NCBI RefSeq assembly: GCF_016765615.1
Contig: NZ_JAESWA010000015.1
Location: 1 to 64,000 of the forward strand
Direction of reading: 5' to 3'
Length of the DNA: 64,000 bases
DNA from: Clostridium paridis
GTDB lineage: Bacteria; Bacillota; Clostridia; Clostridiales; Clostridiaceae
Shown here: positions 1 to 7,134 of the stretch, in pieces
How the letters are laid out: the number at the start of each line of letters is the position of its first letter
Numbering within the stretch: the stretch's first letter is position 1
The notes under the pieces: generated by a model
Seen by the model: only the letters and a program-made list of their open reading frames with translations
Databases searched by the model: none
What the model was told of the DNA's origin: nothing
Translations under genes and position numbers: made by a program

Positions 1-114
1 AGGCCGTCTGTAAAAACTTTGCGGTTGGTGGATTTTTCAGCGTGTCTTGAGACACAGCCAGGAATATGCCCTTATAGGGCTAGAGCATGCCACCCGTTTT
101 ACGGGTGGTCATGA
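1..114 (+). mobile_element. Probable right end of an IS200/IS605-type (tnpB) element
   Basis: Three hairpins stand in a row: GTGTC/GACAC (42-46/51-55), GCCC/GGGC (68-71/77-80), and a perfect 8-bp stem CCACCCGT/ACGGGTGG with a TTT loop (90-97/101-108). The last stem followed by TCATGAC resembles the terminal subterminal-hairpin layout of IS200/IS605 and IS1341-like elements, where the omega-RNA scaffold of TnpB also lies. The body of the element would be left of the window. The boundary is put at about 110-114, only a few bases from the stop codon of the tetR gene. The family assignment is by resemblance only; no transposase reading frame is visible here. Confidence 0.5.
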
Positions 115-118
115 CTAA

Positions 119-700
119 TTATTTGCTAGCAGTATCTTTAATGACATAAAATCCAGCTATTAATGCGTCAATTGTTAAATGCAAACTTTCATTTACACTT
201 TGAGAAAGTCCAAATCCGTTGTTTTGATCCAATGAAGTAAATCCATGTAGAATACTTCTTAGTCCTCTTGTAGCGTGAATTGCACTATCTCCTTTTAAAC
301 CATAAGCAGCTAATACTTTTAAGACTACGTCTATAAGAGCATTTTCTTCAGCAATAAGATCCTCATCATTAAAGTCTGAAACATTATTGATAGAGGAATA
401 TAATCCAGGATGTTTCTTTGAAAAGCTTGTGTATGCGTCAGCCAGTGCATGAACAGCATCATCACCAGATTTGCCTATAGCAGCATTAGCCATATCTTCG
501 CGAAGTTTTCGTATGCTGTATATACTTAATTTCTTTCTTAAATCTTGAATTCCATTAATATGATTATATAGGGAGGGTGTTTTAATATTCAAGAATTTAG
601 ATAAGGAAGCTAATGTAACTTCTTCCAAACCATTAGCATCAGCTAATTTTGATGTAGCTAGTAAAATTGTATTTATATCTAATCCAACTCTAGGTGACAT
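119..700 (-). CDS. TetR/AcrR-family transcriptional regulator
   Basis: This 193-residue protein has an N-terminal helix-turn-helix at about residues 12-55 (LASLSKFLNIKTPSLYNHI), typical of TetR repressors. The C-terminal part looks like the WHG/TetR_C_33 type of ligand domain. The start is ATG with AAAGGAG seven bases upstream. It is the second gene of an operon: its first codons overlap the end of the metallo-beta-lactamase gene by 11 bases. It probably represses its own operon through the AACTAAT-N3-ATTAGTT palindromes at 1434-1497; that link is inferred from position. The ligand is unknown. Confidence 0.85.
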   Translation of the reverse strand: MSPRVGLDINTILLATSKLADANGLEEVTLASLSKFLNIKTPSLYNHINGIQDLRKKLSIYSIRKLREDMANAAIGKSGDDAVHALADAYTSFSKKHPGLYSSINNVSDFNDEDLIAEENALIDVVLKVLAAYGLKGDSAIHATRGLRSILHGFTSLDQNNGFGLSQSVNESLHLTIDALIAGFYVIKDTASK

Positions 701-1415
701 ATTTTTTCTCCTTTAGTTTAATTTCAGTATCATTAATTATTTTATCCATAGCGGCTTGAGGATTAATTAGCATATTCCCATGTCCTGTAGCCAAGATACT
801 TGGATTTAGTCTTCTTAATTTTGTAGCACTTTCTAAAGAAACGATATTATTCCATGTGGCTAAAGCAGGGAAAGGAAATAAGACTTTCTTTTGTCCAGCA
901 ATGGCAAATCCACCTCTTACTTGAAAAGCATCTCCAGCAATCAGAATATTATTTCTTGTGTCCAAATATGCCATAGAGCCAGGGGTATGCCCAGGAGCAG
1001 ATATTGCTAGTAATGAGCCTATCATATCTCCATCATTCAAGAAAATATCAGCTCGAGTTTTAAGGTTTTTTGGTACAGAACCCTTTATGGGTAAATTGCC
1101 TTCATCAGCATCTAAAGAGATATCTCCAGACATCAAACGTGAGTCCCTTTTAGACACATAGACTGGAACATTTTTCAATGTTTCTTTTAAAGCATCTAAT
1201 GCACCTATGTGATCTCCGTGAACGTGTGTTAATAGAATTTTAGTTATAGGTTTACCGATTTTTTCAGAAGCTTTAATTATATCTTTATATCCGAAAGCAA
1301 GTGCTGCGTCTATTAATGTTAGGCCAGTTTCTTCTTCAACAAAATAGCAGTTTACTGGGAATAGAATAGGCATAAAAGTTAATTGATATACTGTTTTTTC
1401 TTGAATAAGTCTCAT
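690..1415 (-). CDS. Metallo-beta-lactamase-fold hydrolase
   Basis: The 241-residue protein carries the binuclear metal site of the MBL fold: HVHGDH near residue 65, the GH of APGHTPGS, the D of IAGDAF, and a late ATGHG histidine. The family includes glyoxalase II-like thioesterases, lactonases and other hydrolases; the substrate cannot be read from sequence. The chosen start is the ATG at 1415, because the longer ORF would start inside the ribosome binding site AAAGGAG (1425-1431). It is first in an operon with the TetR gene, so it is the likely regulated activity. Confidence 0.85.
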   Translation of the reverse strand: MRLIQEKTVYQLTFMPILFPVNCYFVEEETGLTLIDAALAFGYKDIIKASEKIGKPITKILLTHVHGDHIGALDALKETLKNVPVYVSKRDSRLMSGDISLDADEGNLPIKGSVPKNLKTRADIFLNDGDMIGSLLAISAPGHTPGSMAYLDTRNNILIAGDAFQVRGGFAIAGQKKVLFPFPALATWNNIVSLESATKLRRLNPSILATGHGNMLINPQAAMDKIINDTEIKLKEKKYVT

Positions 1416-1433
1416 AATAACAACTCCTTTCAT

Positions 1434-1497
1434 ATAAAAACTAATATAATTAGTTTTTATAATATTATATTCTTGATTACAACTAATGTTATTAGTT
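1434..1497 (-). promoter_or_regulatory. Promoter with two palindromic TetR-type operators
   Basis: Two palindromes share one core. The first is a perfect 12-bp inverted repeat ATAAAAACTAAT-ATA-ATTAGTTTTTAT (1434-1445/1449-1460). The second is AACTAAT-GTT-ATTAGTT (1481-1497). A third half-site AATTAGTT lies at 1511-1518. A TATAAT -10 box on the minus strand (1464-1469) sits between the two palindromes, so a bound repressor would block the MBL-tetR promoter. Assignment to the adjacent TetR is inference. Confidence 0.65.
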
Positions 1498-1624
1498 TTT
1501 ACAATAAAATAATTAGTTAAAAATAAATATACATAAAAAAGTTATAAAAGTTGTAAAATAAAAATGAAAAATTACTTAAAACGTACGATAAATATATAGA
1601 TAGGGTTTTGAACTATTAAAGTAA

Positions 1625-1723
1625 TATATAATGCAAAAATCATATTACATCTCACGGTCCAACTCTAAGTTGAAGCGTCTAAGAGCTGGACAGCGACATG
1701 TAAATTCTTTAATGCATTATATA
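1625..1723 (+). other. Nested inverted repeats, possible structured RNA leader
   Basis: Three nested stems enclose about 100 nt: TATATAATGCA/TGCATTATATA (1625-1635/1713-1723), TTACAT/ATGTAA (1645-1650/1698-1703), and GTCCAACTCT/AGAGCTGGAC with one mismatch (1657-1666/1682-1691). An alternative inner hairpin CAACT/AGTTG overlaps the third stem. The element ends 46 bases before the start of the mini-chemoreceptor gene and is more GC-rich than its surroundings. I do not recognise a known riboswitch core; the c-di-GMP riboswitch signature is absent. It could be a leader RNA or a small palindromic repeat. Confidence 0.35.
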
Positions 1724-1768
1724 TATATAAGGATATTGAAAATAAAATTTAAAAGTGGGGGTTATATA

Positions 1769-2107
1769 ATGGAATTTAACAATGAACAAATTAGTGAAAT
1801 GGATGATATGAGTAGTTTTATATCAACTTTTGAAGAACTGGTGAAACATATAAAATTTATTGAAGAGATATCTGGTGATATCAATGATGTTGCCTCTAAA
1901 ACAAATTTACTAGCACTTAATGCATCAATTGAAGCAGCAAGAGCAGGAGAAGCAGGAAGAGGATTTTCAGTTGTTGCAGAAGAAGTTAAAAAACTTTCTG
2001 TTAGCACAAAAGAATTAGTTTTAAGTATGAATGACGCAGTAAAAAAGATATATTCTCTTACTGAGGAAGCAAATGATAAAATTGATAAATTTAAAGCGAA
2101 AAAGTAG
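1769..2107 (+). CDS. Miniature soluble methyl-accepting chemotaxis signalling protein
   Basis: The 112-residue protein is almost only the hairpin tip of a chemoreceptor signalling domain; the core [20 protein letters not shown] is near residues 47-66. There is no membrane segment, HAMP domain or sensor domain, and full signalling domains are more than twice as long. The start is the ATG at 1769 after a GGGGG ribosome binding site; an upstream in-frame extension runs through the inverted-repeat element and is unlikely to be translated. It is followed by a strong terminator and then by cheV, so it may serve as a small scaffold for CheW/CheV-CheA contacts (inference). Confidence 0.8.
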   Translation: MEFNNEQISEMDDMSSFISTFEELVKHIKFIEEISGDINDVASKTNLLALNASIEAARAGEAGRGFSVVAEEVKKLSVSTKELVLSMNDAVKKIYSLTEEANDKIDKFKAKK

Positions 2108-2116
2108 TATATAGTA

Positions 2117-2166
2117 AAGCAACAGATTTTTATCATTCAACTGACAAAAATCTGTTGCTTTTTTTT
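2117..2166 (+). terminator. Rho-independent terminator
   Basis: A perfect 15-bp stem AAGCAACAGATTTTT/AAAAATCTGTTGCTT is followed by a run of T. It closes the mini-chemoreceptor transcript. Confidence 0.9.
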
Positions 2167-2299
2167 GGCAATATTACTATAGTTAAGTAGAATAAATTAA
2201 CAATTAAAGTTTATAAAACTGTAGAATCTTCAACATAAAGTAAACTATATTATACTCGATAAAGTAAGTATAAAAATGATTATGAGAAGGGGTTTTAAT

Positions 2300-3211
2300 A
2301 TGGAATCAAAAATACTACTTGAATCTGGAACTGGAGAGTTAGAAATACTTGAGTTTTCCATTAGTAATAGACATTATGCTATTAATATTATAAAAATTAA
2401 AGAAATATTGGAAGTAAAATCAGAAAACCTAACTAAGTTACCCGAATCACACCCTGCTATTGCTGGATTAATTCTTAATAGAACTGAAATATTAACTGTA
2501 ATTGATTTGAAGTATGTTATTGAAGGTACAAAGTGTCGTGATTTTAATAAATTGATTATATGTGAGTTCAATAAACTAAAAGTAGCTTTTATAATTGATG
2601 ATGTTATTAAGGTACAAAGAATTAAGTGGCAAGAAATATTAAAACCTGATGATGTATCTACAAACTCACTAGTTGTAGGCAATATAATTATGAATGATAC
2701 AATAGTACTAATGTTAGATTTTGAGAAAATAGTTACAGATATTAATCCAAGTACAGGAATTAGTGAAGATAGAATACATGAAGTTGACTATAAAGATAGG
2801 TCTAATATTAAACTAATGATAGCTGATGATTCAGCAATGATAAGAAAGTTACTTGAGAATACTCTTACTAAAGCAGGCTTTAAGAATATAAGTTTATTTA
2901 ACGATGGAAAGCAAGCATTAGATTATTTGTTAAAATTAGCAGATGAAAAAGGTGCGAACTTCACTGATGATGTTCAACTTTTAATAACAGACATTGAAAT
3001 GCCTCAAATGGATGGACATGCACTTACAAGAAATATAAAAGAAAATCCAATTTTAAGAAAGTTACCAGTTGTAATATTTTCATCGCTTATTACAAGTGAC
3101 TTGAAGCATAAAGGTGTATCTGTTGGTGCGGATGGACAGCTAAGTAAACCAGAAGTTGGTGAACTAATTGAAATGGTAGATAGTTTAATATCAAAAAAAC
3201 TAGGTAAATAA
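2300..3211 (+). CDS. cheV: Chemotaxis protein CheV (CheW-REC fusion)
   Basis: The 303-residue protein has an N-terminal CheW-like coupling domain (about 10-150) and a C-terminal receiver domain (about 170-300). The receiver shows the acidic pair in IADDSA, the phospho-acceptor Asp in TDIEMPQMDG and the conserved Lys in SKPE. CheV couples chemoreceptors to CheA and adapts on phosphorylation. The start is the ATG at 2300, seven bases after AGAAGGGG; the longer ORF would begin upstream of this site. It lies just after a miniature receptor gene, away from any che or flagellar operon visible here. Confidence 0.9.
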   Translation: MESKILLESGTGELEILEFSISNRHYAINIIKIKEILEVKSENLTKLPESHPAIAGLILNRTEILTVIDLKYVIEGTKCRDFNKLIICEFNKLKVAFIIDDVIKVQRIKWQEILKPDDVSTNSLVVGNIIMNDTIVLMLDFEKIVTDINPSTGISEDRIHEVDYKDRSNIKLMIADDSAMIRKLLENTLTKAGFKNISLFNDGKQALDYLLKLADEKGANFTDDVQLLITDIEMPQMDGHALTRNIKENPILRKLPVVIFSSLITSDLKHKGVSVGADGQLSKPEVGELIEMVDSLISKKLGK

Positions 3212-3311
3212 TTCACATAAAAAAGACACAATTATAACATTGAAAGAACATAATAGAGGAGTAGTATTATATACAAGATAAGTTTTCTTTTTATAAATTT
3301 CTCCCCTTTAA

Positions 3312-3348
3312 AGCAGTTGGCAATTAATTTATTGTCAGCTGTTTTTTT
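3312..3348 (+). terminator. Terminator after cheV
   Basis: The stem AGCAGTTGGCAAT/ATTGTCAGCTGTT has two G-U pairs and is followed by seven T. Confidence 0.8.
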
Positions 3349-3509
3349 ATTATTTAAATAGTATTAGTTATATTAATATCTCTATCTTATTTAGTATAAA
3401 TAAAATTTTATATTTAATACTAATAGAGTGACAGAAATTTATAAATCAAAGTTATAAATTTACAGAGCTTTGATAATAATAACTGTAATTAAATTTGGAG
3501 GTGACAATA

Positions 3510-3689
3510 TTGCTAATAGAGTCAAAGAATAAGCAAGTATTAGCTGGAATTAAAGGAGTTGAAAGTGCATTAAGAAATAGCTCAAATCAATATAAAAGTG
3601 ATAATGAAAGAATTGCATATAAAGAAGAATTAGATAAGGTTCGTGCAGTGATTAAAGGGATAGAAGACAATTGGGGAATAAAATCATAA
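3510..3689 (+). CDS. Small protein of unknown function upstream of spoVA
   Basis: This 59-residue, charged, probably helical protein is not recognised. The start chosen is TTG at 3510, five bases after a near-perfect GGAGGTGA; the frame stays open three to five codons further upstream but those overlap the ribosome binding site. It has no cysteine or membrane segment. It lies 51 bases before spoVAC on the same strand with no terminator between, so it is probably co-transcribed with the spoVA genes, suggesting forespore expression (inference). Confidence 0.6.
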   Translation: MLIESKNKQVLAGIKGVESALRNSSNQYKSDNERIAYKEELDKVRAVIKGIEDNWGIKS

Positions 3690-3740
3690 AAAATATATAA
3701 GCTAATTAGGAATAGCATACTCTAAGAGGAGGCGTTAAAA

Positions 3741-4214
3741 ATGTCAGGTAAGAAGGAGTTGACTCCAGTTCAACAACAATATCAAGACTTTGCAAAGGAT
3801 AGAGAACCTAAACGTCCAGTAGTTAAGAACTGTATAAAAGCTTTTTTTGTAGGGGGAGCAATATGCACCTTTGGACAATTTTTGCAGTGGATCTTTATTA
3901 CATACTTTAATTTTAAGGAAGAAACGGCTGGTGGTCCTACATCTGCAGTTTTAATAATTATATCTATTTTACTCACAGGATTTGGAGTATATGACCACAT
4001 TGCCCAATGGGCAGGTGCAGGCACAGCAGTACCTGTAACTGGTTTTGCAAATACAATGGCTTCTGCAGCTATAGAACATAGAACGGAAGGATATGTATTA
4101 GGAGTAGGTGGAAATATGTTTAAACTCTCAGGGTCTGTAATAGTCTTTGGAGTTTTTTCAGCTTTTGTAGTATCTATAATAAAACTGATATTAAAGTGGA
4201 TAGGTGTGATGTAA
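3741..4214 (+). CDS. spoVAC: Stage V sporulation protein AC
   Basis: The 157-residue protein has an N-terminal polar tail and several membrane segments (about 32-52, 67-85, 125-150), with the SpoVAC/AE signature GAGTAVPVTGFANTMASAA. SpoVAC is a membrane subunit of the channel that moves Ca-dipicolinic acid into the forespore and out on germination; the B. subtilis protein also behaves as a mechanosensitive channel. The ribosome binding site AGAGGAGG precedes the ATG. Its stop codon directly abuts the spoVAD start, so the two are translationally coupled. Confidence 0.95.
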   Translation: MSGKKELTPVQQQYQDFAKDREPKRPVVKNCIKAFFVGGAICTFGQFLQWIFITYFNFKEETAGGPTSAVLIIISILLTGFGVYDHIAQWAGAGTAVPVTGFANTMASAAIEHRTEGYVLGVGGNMFKLSGSVIVFGVFSAFVVSIIKLILKWIGVM

Positions 4215-5216
4215 ATGTTAAAAGGAAATCAAACATGGATATTTGAAACCAAACCAGTGATAATTTCATCAGCTGCAGTAGGTGGACCTTTTGAAGCTAA
4301 AGGGGCATTATCTGAGGATTTTGATTTGCTTCATGATGATGTATGGTTAGGTGAAGATAGTGTAGAAAAAGCTGAGAAGAAATTGCTTGAAGAAGCATGT
4401 GAAGCAGCTATAAATAAAGCAAACATGAAAAAAGAAGAAGTTCAATTTTTTATAAGTGGAGATTTAATGAATCAAATCATATCTAGTAGTTTTGCTGCAC
4501 GTACATTAGGAATACCTTTCTTGGGGGTATTTGGAGCATGCTCAAGTGCTATGGAAGGTTTAGCATTAGCCTCTTTGTTGGTTGATAGTAAATCTGCTAA
4601 ATATGTAGTTGCTGGGGCATCAAGTCACAATATAGCAGCTGAAAAACAATTTAGGTATCCAACTGAATATGGAGCTCAGAAGCCCCCAACAGCACAATGG
4701 ACAGTTACAGGGGCTGGTGCAGGACTAGTTGCTCAAAAGGGAGATGGACCTAGAGTGACTTCAGCAACAATAGGCAAGATAGTGGATATGGGAATTTCAG
4801 ATCCTTATAATATGGGTTCAGCTATGGCTCCAGCAGCAGTAGATACTATAGAAGCTCATTTTAGAGATTTAAATATCGAGCCATCTCACTATGATTTAAT
4901 TGCTACAGGAGACTTAGGGAAAATAGGACATAAAATAGCTACAGATTTATTAGCAAAACATAATGTAAATATGTCAAGTACTGTATTTACGGATTGTGGA
5001 ATGCTAATTTATAAGGAAGATCAGCCAGTGATGGCTGGTGCAAGTGGATGCGGTTGTTCAGCTACAGTTACATATGGTCACCTACTAAATAAGATGAAGA
5101 AGGGTGAATTAAAAAGAATATTAGTTATTGCAACAGGAGCATTATTATCTCCTTTATCATATCAACAAAAGGAAAGTATACCTTGTATTGCTCATGCAGT
5201 TTCTATAGAGATGTAA
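4215..5216 (+). CDS. spoVAD: Stage V sporulation protein AD
   Basis: The 333-residue protein has the thiolase/ketosynthase-like fold of SpoVAD, including the cysteine in GVFGACSSAMEGLALA. SpoVAD is the soluble dipicolinic-acid-binding subunit of the SpoVA channel on the spore inner membrane. It starts on the base after the spoVAC stop codon and is followed 16 bases later by spoVAE, giving the C-D-E order found in clostridia, which lack several of the Bacillus spoVA subunits. Confidence 0.95.
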   Translation: MLKGNQTWIFETKPVIISSAAVGGPFEAKGALSEDFDLLHDDVWLGEDSVEKAEKKLLEEACEAAINKANMKKEEVQFFISGDLMNQIISSSFAARTLGIPFLGVFGACSSAMEGLALASLLVDSKSAKYVVAGASSHNIAAEKQFRYPTEYGAQKPPTAQWTVTGAGAGLVAQKGDGPRVTSATIGKIVDMGISDPYNMGSAMAPAAVDTIEAHFRDLNIEPSHYDLIATGDLGKIGHKIATDLLAKHNVNMSSTVFTDCGMLIYKEDQPVMAGASGCGCSATVTYGHLLNKMKKGELKRILVIATGALLSPLSYQQKESIPCIAHAVSIEM

Positions 5217-5232
5217 AGAGAGGTGTTATTAA

Positions 5233-5586
5233 GTGGGAATTTTTATATGGGCGTTTATAATTGGAGGAGTAATATGCGTTATCGGGCAAATAATGATGGA
5301 TGTATTTAAACTTACGCCTGCACATACAATGAGTACTTTAGTTGTTGCAGGAGCAATATTAGGAGGATTGGGTTTATATGATTCCTTAGTAAAGTTTGCT
5401 GGCGCAGGTGCATCAGTTCCAATAAGTAGCTTTGGTAACTCCTTAGTAAAGGGAGCATTAATGGAGGCTGAACAAACAGGAATTATTGGAGTATTAACAG
5501 GAATATTTGAGATTACCAGTTCAGGAATATCAGCTGCAATAATTTTTGCGTTTATTGCATCACTTATTTTTAAACCAAAGGGTTAA
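5233..5586 (+). CDS. spoVAE: Stage V sporulation protein AE
   Basis: The 117-residue membrane protein has three to four hydrophobic segments and the motif GAGASVPISSFGNSLVKGA, which parallels the SpoVAC signature and marks the shared family. It is a membrane subunit of the dipicolinic acid channel. The start is GTG at 5233, preceded by AGAGAGGTG. A terminator follows within 55 bases, closing the spoVA operon. Confidence 0.93.
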   Translation: MGIFIWAFIIGGVICVIGQIMMDVFKLTPAHTMSTLVVAGAILGGLGLYDSLVKFAGAGASVPISSFGNSLVKGALMEAEQTGIIGVLTGIFEITSSGISAAIIFAFIASLIFKPKG

Positions 5587-5605
5587 TATATATGCTTTTT
5601 ATTAG

Positions 5606-5639
5606 TAAGGGAAGAAAATATCTTCTCTTATATTTTTTT
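5606..5639 (+). terminator. Terminator of the spoVA operon
   Basis: The stem TAAGGGAAGA/TCTTCTCTTA has one G-U pair and is followed by TATTTTTTT. Confidence 0.75.
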
Positions 5640-5721
5640 GAAATGTTATTGTTAAATTTTGTCAATTTACTCCTTGTTTGAATACTATATCTTGTACTTA
5701 ATATTCTATGGAGGATTAAAA

Positions 5722-5982
5722 TTGAAAAAGGTAGAAACAACAAAGAAGATGGGGCAATTTCCTAAAATGAGTAATTGTGTACCACAAGAAACAGTTATAA
5801 AAGATGTAAGATTAGCTGCAGCATATGTTCCTTATGAAAATCTATGTGCTCTTTTTACACCAGTAGAAGCATTAAAGAGAGGTACAGCATTCCCAGAGCT
5901 TTATAGTCCTTATGAAGGGAATGAAAAGGAAGCTTATCAAATGAAATTGGCTGGAAAGGAGAGAGAAACCTATGAAGAATGA
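5722..5982 (+). CDS. cotJA: Spore coat-associated protein CotJA
   Basis: The 86-residue protein matches CotJA, with the conserved stretch LAAAYVPYENLCALFTPVEA followed by a PELYSPY motif. The start chosen is TTG at 5722, seven bases after GGAGG; the longer frame upstream has no ribosome binding site and a hydrophobic sequence foreign to CotJA. CotJ proteins are made in the mother cell and laid on the spore. The gene overlaps cotJB by 11 bases, giving a translationally coupled cotJABC operon. A sigma-E promoter is expected upstream but no convincing match was found. Confidence 0.9.
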   Translation: MKKVETTKKMGQFPKMSNCVPQETVIKDVRLAAAYVPYENLCALFTPVEALKRGTAFPELYSPYEGNEKEAYQMKLAGKERETYEE

Positions 5983-6268
5983 AATGCATGATATGAATGA
6001 AAAAGAATTATTAAAACAACTTCGAGCTGCAAACTTTATGAAAGTAGATTTAGGTTTATTTCTCAATACTCATCCAATGGATGGAGAGGCATTAAAAGAA
6101 TTTAATTTTTATGTAATGGAATGTAGAAGATTAAAAGAAGCTTATGAGATGCATTGTGGTATGTTAACTCAACATGACTCATTAAGCCCATATCCATGGC
6201 AATGGATATGTGAACCTTGGCCATGGGAAGAAGAAGCTAATTCTAAGCTTGAAAGGGAGGAAAAATAG
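5972..6268 (+). CDS. cotJB: Spore coat protein CotJB
   Basis: The 98-residue protein has the CotJB features: a short helical N-terminus, DLGLFLNTHPMDGEAL in the middle, and a tryptophan/proline-rich end (YPWQWICEPWPWEEE). It is thought to be needed with CotJA for placing CotJC in the coat. The ATG overlaps the end of cotJA; GAAAGGAG lies upstream. Confidence 0.93.
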   Translation: MKNEMHDMNEKELLKQLRAANFMKVDLGLFLNTHPMDGEALKEFNFYVMECRRLKEAYEMHCGMLTQHDSLSPYPWQWICEPWPWEEEANSKLEREEK

Positions 6269-6271
6269 TTT

Positions 6272-6871
6272 ATGTGGACATACGATAAGTTCTTAGAATA
6301 TCCAGTTAAAATTAAAAATCCTAATCCAAAGATGGCAAAAATAATAATTACTCAATATGGAGGGCCAGATGGAGAATTAGGCGCTTCATTAAGATATTTA
6401 AGTCAAAGATTTTCTATGCTCACTCCTCAAGCTATAGCTACCTGTAATGACATAGGAACAGAAGAATTAGCACATCTAGAAATGGTAGGTGCAATTGTTC
6501 GTCAATTAATGAAGGGTGCAAGTCGTGAAGAGATAGAAAAAGGTGGAATGAGTGGATACTATACAGATCATGGAAAAGGAATATATCCTGTAAGTGCAGA
6601 TGGAGTACCATTTAATGCATCATATATTCAATCAAAAGGAGATCCCATTGTAGATTTAACAGAAGACTTAGCAGCAGAACAAAAAGCAAGAGCAACCTAT
6701 GAATATTTAATTAATATGGCTGATGATCCAGATGTAATAGAACCATTAAAATTCTTGAGAGAGAGGGAAGTTGTTCACTATCAAAGATTTGGTGAAGCTC
6801 TTAGAATAGTTCAAGATTACCTTCAAGAACCACATTTATTTGTAATGCCTAAACCAGAATCAATGAAATAA
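6272..6871 (+). CDS. cotJC: Spore coat protein CotJC, manganese-catalase family
   Basis: The 199-residue protein belongs to the dimanganese catalase (ferritin-like four-helix) family. Metal-ligand-type Glu and His residues are visible in GTEELAHLEMVGAIV, DLTEDLAAEQKARATYEYL and REREVVHYQRFGEAL. CotJC is a coat protein that may also remove peroxide. It begins three bases after the cotJB stop, with GGGAGG in the cotJB end. A strong terminator follows. Confidence 0.95.
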   Translation: MWTYDKFLEYPVKIKNPNPKMAKIIITQYGGPDGELGASLRYLSQRFSMLTPQAIATCNDIGTEELAHLEMVGAIVRQLMKGASREEIEKGGMSGYYTDHGKGIYPVSADGVPFNASYIQSKGDPIVDLTEDLAAEQKARATYEYLINMADDPDVIEPLKFLREREVVHYQRFGEALRIVQDYLQEPHLFVMPKPESMK

Positions 6872-6922
6872 GTTTAACCCAAAAGCAGAATAATTATTTC
6901 GCATTTAGGAATGTGGAAATAG

Positions 6923-6966
6923 AGGAAAGTGTACCACTTTAGTAAGAGGTACACTTTCCTATTTTA
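6923..6966 (+). terminator. Terminator of cotJABC
   Basis: A perfect 13-bp stem AGGAAAGTGTACC/GGTACACTTTCCT is followed by ATTTTAAT. The T run is short but the stem is strong. Confidence 0.8.
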
Positions 6967-7014
6967 ATATACTTTTATAAAAGGTCATTTATGAATTAAA
7001 TTATAAGTATTCTT

Positions 7015-7047
7015 ACAACTTATTTCACTACCATTGCAACTTATACA
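7015..7047 (+). promoter_or_regulatory. Direct repeats, putative LytTR binding site
   Basis: CAACTTAT occurs at 7016-7023 and again at 7037-7044, exactly 21 bp (two helical turns) apart. Paired direct repeats on one face of the helix are the usual form of LytTR-domain binding sites. The pair lies just upstream of the promoter at 7077-7105. The second LytTR gene in this window has a comparable pair with the same 21-bp period (22452-22484). Confidence 0.55.
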
Positions 7048-7076
7048 CTCAATTATGCATCATACAGTCTAGCTGG

Positions 7077-7105
7077 TTGAAGGAGATAAATTACTAACAT
7101 ATAAT
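7077..7105 (+). promoter_or_regulatory. Sigma-A-type promoter of the first LytTR operon
   Basis: The -35 box TTGAAG (7077-7082) and the -10 box TATAAT (7100-7105) are separated by 17 bp. Transcription would start near 7112, leaving a short leader before the GGGAGGG ribosome binding site. Confidence 0.65.
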
Positions 7106-7134
7106 TAAATCATAGTAAGAGGGAGGGATTTAAA

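Noticed and set aside
1416-1433. Earlier ATG at 1433 for the metallo-beta-lactamase gene
   Set aside because: It lies in the ribosome binding site of the ATG at 1415.
1625-1723. A c-di-GMP riboswitch upstream of the mini-chemoreceptor gene
   Set aside because: The conserved GEMM core (GGGACGCAAAGC-type) and the GEMM-II core are both absent, so the structure is reported as unassigned.
1631-1768. N-terminal extension of the mini-chemoreceptor protein from the ATG at 1631
   Set aside because: The extension runs through the inverted-repeat element, has no ribosome binding site, and a good site precedes the ATG at 1769.
7016-7044. The CAACTTAT pair as a chance occurrence
   Set aside because: The same 21-bp period recurs before the second LytTR gene with a compatible core, so it was kept as a finding.
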